A DNA stretch of 64,000 nucleotides from Triglochin maritima. Taxonomy: Eukaryota; Streptophyta; Magnoliopsida; Alismatales; Juncaginaceae. Positions within the stretch are counted from its first letter, which is position 1; every line of letters begins with the position of its first letter. The stretch covers positions 15,038,501-15,102,500 of the forward strand of contig OY821775.1 of assembly GCA_963682175.1 (NCBI GenBank). The letters are read 5' to 3'. Positions 57,632 through 64,000 of this stretch are shown piece by piece. Position numbers and translations under genes: made by a program. The notes below the pieces were generated by a model. It was not told where the DNA came from. It searched no databases and saw only the letters and a list, made by a program, of their open reading frames with translations.

Positions 57632-57881
57632 CTAGGGCCCCAAAAAATCTTTTATTTAATGTAATTAACATTTTAATTTTAGTGCAGTTATGTTGAAGAA
57701 TTTGTACAATCACTTTAATGCTCCTCATCAATATTGGATTTCGAAACTTGATTTTAAGTGGCCTAGAAAAATAGGAACGTTGTTTTGAATTTGCTTTAGA
57801 CTCCACCCAAAAAAAAGGCAATAGAAATGGATATAGAGCCTAAATTTCGTGAGTAACATGTCACTCATGGAAAAATAAAAT

Positions 57882-58470
57882 TTGATGAAAATGTGGGTAA
57901 TGAGGTCATACGTTCATAAGAAAAAAATTCGGGTTGAAAATTTTCTATATATAGTAGACCAATCTATTTATTCTGTTGAATATCGGTTTGACCAACTTTT
58001 AAAATATGAAATTATTTACGGTTTTTTATTTGAGCCTAAAAATTTGAATGATGATGAATTGAAGAAATGTTATTTTAATCTTGAAAAGTTTTTTTATGTT
58101 TCGGTAAGCTTTCTGATAATGGTCTTGATTTATTTTCTGAAGTAATTTTTTTTAAAAAAAGTCTTACCAAAAAATATTAATACTTCAGTCGAAATATTAA
58201 ATTATATAAAGAGATAAGATTATTTTCCAAATACATGTATTGCTTATAGAATACCATTGACTCTACATGTGACTGTTGTTATTTTCTAAATAAGTTTTTC
58301 AAAATTAAAATTGCTTAAATCTTATTTGAGATCAACTATGTTACAAGATAGATTGTATGGATAGCCATATTATCTATTCAAAGTAGTATATACTAGAATT
58401 ACTTGATTATAAAACTTTGATTAATGATTTTGCAACTTAAAAAGTTAGAAGAATGAATTAAGGATAATGC
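57882..58470 (+). pseudogene. hAT transposase fragment, sense
   Basis: The frame at 57882-58145 encodes RVENFLYIVDQSIYSVEYRF and DDELKKCYFNLEKFF. These are typical of the plant TTF/ZMYM1-like hAT transposases upstream of the dimerisation domain. That domain follows in broken form at about 58260-58440 (SFSKLKLLKSYLRSTMLQDRL with stops). The catalytic part is missing. Confidence 0.75.
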
Positions 58471-58519
58471 CCCGTCTTAAATTTTGCCTAAGGCCTAGAG
58501 ATTGTTAGACACGGCTCTG

Positions 58520-59257
58520 TTAGACCCTAATCATATTTGATCCATTTATACTCGTGTATAATTATGTTTACATGTTTATACACAATTACTAAATAGGTCA
58601 TGTTATGTACGTACACGCTAAGACACGACACGTTTACACTTTTAGTACCCATTATGGGCACATGATTTAGTACACACATTATACCTCTTTACAATATAAT
58701 TACACAATTTCTATTTGTTTAATATACGAATTTTATTTGTTATTTATATATAGGTTAATATCCAAGTACCCAATTAATTATTGTATATTTATACTGTCTC
58801 TATCGTGTTAAATCCGTATCCAACTCATTTATTATGTGTTACAAGCCTTATACTCATTTATTAATCGTTAAAAAAAATCGGACATGTATCTGCTAGTTTT
58901 GTATCATGTAATGGTATTTGGTGTAAAAAAATCGGACATGTAATCGTTAAAAAGTAATATACTTGCGGGTTGAGCCAAAAATAACGACGACCACACACCA
59001 CCATCAAAGGCTCGAACTGACACTGGACCCGCAGTAGTAACAACCAGGTTTTCTCTCGGATAATAAAAAAGACAATGGACCACAATAGCCACAAAGTAGT
59101 GAATGGTCCACGTCAAATGGTGAAATGCAATTTCTAAAAGAGCAATCGAGATCCTAGGATGAACACAACGAAAGCTTATATACAGAGGAACGAGCAAGAC
59201 AAAATTACATTATTATTTATGGATGACATCGCCACCCTTCACCTTACTCAATATAGC
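58520..59257. other. No recognised gene
   Basis: AT-rich sequence with many short acac/tata words. Overlapping minus-strand frames (58861-59197) have no known domain. Confidence 0.35.
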
Positions 59258-59550
59258 TGGGTAACGGGCCTGCCTGGCTCGGGAAGCTAAATGGGTCAGG
59301 CTTCCGCCCGGCCCGTTTCAACGAGGTCGGGCCTGTCCCGTCGAGTCGGCTTGTGGGCCAGGCCAACCCGTTTGTTTTCTTAATGTTCTTGTGAACAAAC
59401 GGGCCTCCCCGCCCTGGCCCACTCGTTTACCTAAACGGGTCGGGCCTAAAGCCCGATCCATTTATTTTCTCCAGGCTCGGCCTGGAGGCATGACGGTCTG
59501 CGGGTCAGGCCCAAAACGGGTTGGGTCGAGTCGGTACCCACATCTATTCC
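59258..59550. repeat. G/C-rich MITE-like repeat
   Basis: Near-inverted ends (tagctgggtaacggg and the complement of cgagtcggtacccacatcta) enclose degenerate cgggtcgggcc units. Same style as 11717-11993 but with a different core. Target duplication not resolved. Confidence 0.5.
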
Positions 59551-60229
59551 TTAGTGGATTGAAATCTCTCGCTTTGCCCACTTGATTCTGGTGGTCTACT
59601 GCTTTTGCCTTTTGTTTCGGGGCATGGACTGACGTATACCGTGTCTATTGCTCTACATTTAATTTGTTTTGGAATATTTTGAATCATTAGGTTTAGGACT
59701 AGTTTTTTTCCGAAAGTGGGAATTTTTACGTGGGGTGGTTCATGGCTCCAGCAAACTATCTTAACCTAATATAACTGACACTTCGATCTAAAACTATAAT
59801 TTGGCCACCTAATTAAAACAAAGATCTAAAACAATCAATTTATAGGAGATTTTGAAGGATCTAAAGTTCAAAATCGTATTAGGAACTAATAAATAACATA
59901 AGATACGGGCGAAATGATTTGACATTATGATAATGATATGTTCACTACTTTTATATTTTCTTAGTTAAATCAAAACCTGAAGGATGTGTCCTTTAATCAA
60001 GATGACAATGAATAAATAGTTTAAAGGAAAATTAATCCGATTACATTAGGGGTCGTAATGTTTAGCTAGAAACCAATTACGATCAACGTGTCAATTATTT
60101 TATGCGTTACTAATATAATCGGATCCTATAAGGGTTACACACATTAGAATCTATAGGTTAAACAAATGGGTGGCTAAGGGTCCATTAAGCTCACTTACCT
60201 AATGAGATTAAGGTTAGCTTAAGAGAGGT
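59551..60229. other. Region holding the unresolved start of the final LTR
   Basis: No gene seen. The 5' end of the LTR ending at 60580 must lie here or slightly upstream, but its partner is outside the window, so the boundary cannot be set. Confidence 0.4.
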
Positions 60230-60580
60230 CTATAAATATATGGAAAAGAAGAGAAAAAGAATGCAATCTATTTCTCTCCTAAAACCCTAGCCGTCCCCTC
60301 CCTTCCACCACCAAGAAAGAAGTTTGTTTTTTCATCCCTCTCGTTCTAGCTAATGTGTTGGTGAAGTTTAGTATGTGGTTCGTGTGTCCCGAGTAGAGGA
60401 ATCACACTTGGGATTCTCCGCACCTCCCCTGTGAGCAAAAGAAAGGCACGCATCAAAGGTATAAATGGTTGCACATCAGTTTTCCTCATTATTATCATGT
60501 GCATGGATCTTGAGTGGTTGATGAATTTAGAAATCATTTCTATGTTATTTTTCCGCTGCGTTTTTTACCATAACTCGACA
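60230..60580 (+). repeat. 3' part of a copia 5' LTR with TATA box
   Basis: TATA box tataaatata at 60231-60240. Downstream is a typical LTR leader (ctctcctaaaaccctag). It ends at ctcgaca (60580), just before the primer site tggtaccagagcc (60582-60594). Confidence 0.65.
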
Positions 60581-60581
60581 A

Positions 60582-62486
60582 TGGTACCAGAGCCTCGTGC
60601 ATGTGATTTTAATGGTTAGACCGAAAGAAAGATTTTTTTTTTTGTATTAATGCGTTGATTTTGATGCATGTTTGGTGTACTTATTCATTACGGAAAAAAA
60701 CCATTTTTTTCTTTGATACGTTGAGTGCATTGTTTTGACACCTGATTTGTGAAGGAACATGCGTGCATGCGTTGAGCTCTATTGATTTTGTTCACGCATT
60801 ATTATATCACTTCCTTGCTTGATTTGATGCGTTGTTTTTCCTTTGGAGTTATGAATATATTGATTCATAATCAAACTAAGTTGCATTGAAAAAATATATA
60901 TTTAATTTTGTAATTTTAAATCATACATCTAGAACCATAAGATGTGTTTGTAGATAGATTATGATTAATTTATTGCATGATTGTCACTCATATTTCTAAG
61001 CCTTAATTTCCGTCCCTTTTTTCAATATGATAATGTTGATTAACATGTTGATAAATTGATATTATAAAATTTTCAGATTTTATAGAACCTAAAAATTTGA
61101 ACAAAAGTTGTTTAAATGTCCATGCGTATTATGAACAATTGTTGTTTTAAGTACATGCATGTTTTTAGGGTTAATATGTGATTAGATCATGTATGCTTTT
61201 GAGTGGGAGTTACGAATTTTATTTACAATTTTCGGATTGGGCTTGGAGCTCAATAAATTTTATGGTAATGTGCATGTTTATGATAATTTAAACATACATG
61301 CTTGATAAATTAGATTTACCATATATGATGCAACCTTGATTATTTTGATTTATGGTAATGTGCATGTTTATGGTAATTTAAACATATATGCTTGATAAAT
61401 TAGATTTACCATATAAGATGCAACATTGATTACTTTGATTTATGGTAATATGCATGTTTTGATTTATTTAATTAAAACACATAAAAGGTTGATTGACTAA
61501 TTTAAATGGTTGATTTGATTAGTTTAAATAAAATTTATTAATTTGATTAAAATATTTTTCATTCACTTAGTTGTAAATGTATGATATTATGCATGGATGA
61601 TATGTGATATTATGCGTGGATGATATTATGCATGGATGAGTAATATTATGTGTGATATTGTTGTGAATGTATGGTGTATGTTTATAATATGTGATGTTAT
61701 GAATGTATGGTTTTGTGAGATGACTAGTATAACCCAAAATACGATCCGCGTATCGTTGCACATTATTTTGTAAATCCTTATTTTATTGTTTTATTTATTT
61801 TATACGATATGCGTATCGTGGTGTATTATTGTAATAGTAATTAGGATTATATAGTTTTTTTGGAAAATCAAGGATGGAGATCCAAGGCATTCAAGACGGT
61901 GTTCCTACGAAGATTAGTCTTTTAGGAGTAGGGGTCATACTAGGATCACGATTTATTTTGCATGCTTTGTGTATGTTTATGAATGTTGAATGTTTATGTT
62001 ATGAGTTCACATGATAAATAAACATAAGTCCCTAAAAGAAAATTGAGTTTACATGCCTTTCCAAATTGACACCTGCGAAGCCCTCGAAAATTGGTGATGA
62101 GTTATGCCAAAGCAAGGCGTCACCTTTTCTCTTGGGATAGTACGGGTAAATTCAAAGAAGGGGTTTACATGTTTAATTTGGTTGATCTCAACAAAATCAT
62201 CAAAAGAGTTTTGGATTTTGAGGTAAATGAGTGAGAATGTTAACATAAAATGTTACCTACCAACCAAGAGTTATAAAAATTATAACCAGTAAAAGAGTTT
62301 ACTTACCTTGATCACCTAGTGTTGAGGAAGGGCCAAAGTCTGCATAACATTATGTGAAATATGGTCTTGGAATCACTAGTTCAATAAGGGACAAATTATA
62401 GATTGAGTAGTGTGTTTTAGCTTAACTATTTAAATGTTTTGAGCTATTTATGACAAACGTAATAAACTTGCAATTTTTTCCTCCAA
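60582..62486 (+). other. Leader of the final copia element
   Basis: Untranslated leader of nearly 2 kb. It contains a 90-bp tandem repeat (61259-61465) and a run of gatgatatgtgatatt-type short repeats (61585-61690). No coding domain. Confidence 0.6.
61259..61465. repeat. 90-bp tandem repeat, 2.2 copies
   Basis: tatggtaatgtgcatgttta recurs at 61261 and 61351, with a partial third copy at 61441. The period is exactly 90 bp and only a few substitutions separate the units. Confidence 0.85.
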
Positions 62487-62487
62487 A

Positions 62488-63398
62488 TGTAGATTAATGG
62501 CCAGAAAAGTAATACCACTTTCAATCTCCGTTCTATCCTTAAGAAGGACAAGCTGAACGGAAATAATTTCCTTGATTGAGAAAGGAATCTGAGAATTGTT
62601 CTCAGGTCAGAAAACAAAGAGGATGTCCTTAAAACTCCTATCCCAAAATTGACTTCCACCTCGACTGATGAGGAGCGAGCTGCTGAGAGTAGTATTCGCA
62701 GTAAGTCTATCACTGTCACCTGCCTAATGTTGGTAACTATGGACACTAACCTTCAAAAGAGGTTTGTCGACATGGATGCATATACTATCATTCAACAGCT
62801 AAGGAACATGTTCCAGATGCAGTCCCGGATGGAGAGGTATGAGACCTCAAAGGCTATTCTCGAGAGTCGTCTCGAGAGGGGCAAACCTGTTGGGCCCCAT
62901 GTTTTCAAGATGATCGATCCTTTTGAGAACATGACTAGACTTGAGTTTCCCTATGGTCAAGAGTTGGCCATAGACATTGTTCTCCACTCACTCCATGATG
63001 GGTTTAACCAATTTAGGTTGAACTTCAACATGCAAGGTTTGGAAAAGACTTTGGAAGAATTGCATGGTATGTTGAAAACTACTGAGCAAAACATTGGGAC
63101 CTTAGAATCTAAAAGGGAAGTTTTGATGATTCTAAAGGGGAAGGGATTTAAGAAGTCGGGTGGTGGAAAGAAGAAGCAAGGGCCTACAGGAAAAGGCAAG
63201 AAAGTTGTCAATCCCAAACCCAAAGGTGTTGATTCTGACACTAAGTGTTTCTATTGCACTTGCACTGGCACTGGCCATTGGAAGAGAAACTGCCTGAAGT
63301 ACTTGGAGGACAAGAAGAATGGCGCATTAGCTTCTTCTTCAGGTACCCTTGTTATTGATGTTAATTTAGCAAATTCTTCTTCATGGGTATTTGATACC
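62488..63398 (+). pseudogene. Copia Gag-protease, with nonsense mutations and altered zinc knuckle
   Basis: The Gag frame can be read from about 62488 (NTTFNLRSILKKDKLNGNNFLD). A TGA at 62577-62579 stands where family members have Trp. It then runs open to 63398: ERYETSKAILESRL, MIDPFENMTRL, IVLHSLHDGFNQF, then a Lys-rich tail. The zinc knuckle reads CFYCTCTGTGHWKRNC: six residues lie between the second Cys and His instead of four, explained by a duplicated ACTGGC. The protease begins SSSWVFDT and meets TGA at 63399-63401 in place of Gly in the DTG motif. Confidence 0.85.
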
Positions 63399-63401
63399 TG
63401 A

Positions 63402-64000
63402 TGTGGATCCCACATTATTTCCAATATGCATGGACTAAGAAGAATTAGGAACTTGGCAAAAGGGGAAGTTGATCTACGAGTTGGAAATGGAGCAAGAGTT
63501 GTTGCACTAGCTGTAGGATCTTATGATTTATGTTTGCCCTCAGGCTTAGTTCTAGAACTTAATAATTGTTATTTTGTTCCCGCTATTGGTAGAAACATTG
63601 TTTCATCTTCAGTATTGGATATTGAAGGTTATTCATTTATAATAAAGAATCAATGTTGTTCTATCTATAAAGATGGCATGTTTTATGTCAGTGTTAAATT
63701 GATTAATGGCCTCTATTTACTTGAATTAGATCGTCATATCCTTAACATAAACACCAAAAGGCAAAAATCAAACGAATCGAAACCCACTTACCTCTGACAT
63801 TGTCGCCTTGGTCACATCAACTTGAAACGCATGCAGAAGCTCCAAAAAATGGACTTCTAACATCATTTGATTTAGAATCATACGATACATGTGAATCATG
63901 TTTGATGGGAAAGATGACAAAAACACCTTTTACAGGAAAGGGTGAGAGAGCAAGAGAACTTTTAGGACTCATACATACAGATGTGTGTGGTCCAATGAGT
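63402..64000 (+). pseudogene. Copia protease to integrase, continuing beyond the window
   Basis: After the TGA the same frame continues CGSHII, LRVGNGARVVALAVGSYDL and YFVPAIGRNIVSSS (protease to linker), then the GAG-pre-integrase HCRLGHINLKRM. A TGA at about 63796-63798 replaces Trp before HCRLGHI. One base is missing in an A run near 63850, shifting the frame. The integrase then begins CESCLMGKMTKTPF and HTDVCGPMS at the window end. Confidence 0.85.

Larger units (their letters stand above)
57198..58519 (+). mobile_element. hAT element remnant, sense, with nested CACTA-like insertion
   Basis: Starts cagggctatgg and ends gacacggctctg. Flanking 8 bp are ctagaccc (57190-57197) and ttagaccc (58520-58527), seven of eight identical. 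The ends match those of the antisense copy at 50116. Only about 1.3 kb long, including a 0.4-kb insertion, so it is an internal deletion derivative. Confidence 0.75.

Noticed and set aside
57882..58145. A standalone host gene
   Set aside because: It matches a piece of hAT transposase and lies within hAT ends and an 8-bp duplication.
61567..61761. Minus-strand His/Thr/Asn-rich frame
   Set aside because: Produced by short direct repeats in the copia leader.

Overview
This window looks like repeat-rich nuclear DNA of a flowering plant, probably a dicot. The evidence is Ty1/copia elements primed by initiator Met tRNA, a plant zf-RVT LINE, CACTA, hAT and Mutator-like elements, and plant-only gene families (DUF1442, ARF, fasciclin-like AGP). 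One complete ordinary gene is visible: a single-exon DUF1442 gene at 47899-48558 (+). A first-exon-like piece of an auxin response factor (13534-13665, -) is the only other piece that looks like resident host gene. Nearly everything else that can be named is mobile DNA, much of it nested.

Layout. 1-1210 is the 3' end of a LINE. 1211-2567 is an antisense copia LTR piece. 3918-5955 is a rearranged copia fragment, followed by a CACTA-type Ulp1 protease remnant (5956-6839), CACTA subterminal repeats and a TNP2-like fragment (to about 8065). 8066-10424 is an antisense copia remnant with its 5' LTR. 11275-12630 is a small TRIM-like element holding a G/C-rich hAT-type MITE.

13796-32969 is the main structure. 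An antisense solo LTR (target duplication ggggg) sits about 130 bp upstream of the ARF-like start codon. A tandem array LTR-internal-LTR-internal-LTR (15871-32901, target duplication aatat) is nested inside it. The two internal regions are the same length, nearly identical, and share the same disabling mutations. The middle LTR is a mosaic of the outer two, as expected from unequal recombination.

32970-47898 is mostly non-coding. It holds an inverted-repeat element carrying a fasciclin-like gene fragment (35409-36132), another antisense LTR (39157-40549), a 1,979-bp Mutator-like foldback element with 9-bp target duplications and a 34-bp palindrome array (41820-43798), and a further inverted repeat (44163-44935).

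After the DUF1442 gene, a hAT remnant (50116-56923, -) is interrupted by a 5.9-kb copia element (50797-56744, -; target duplication gcccg). A second hAT remnant in the opposite orientation (57198-58519, +) contains a CACTA-like insertion. The window ends inside a copia element (+), with LTR, primer site, gag and protease visible from about 60230 onward. All transposon open frames seen here are broken or incomplete, so the elements are probably unable to move on their own. No CRISPR array, rRNA or tRNA gene was recognised. Boundaries and family calls were made by reading, without any search.
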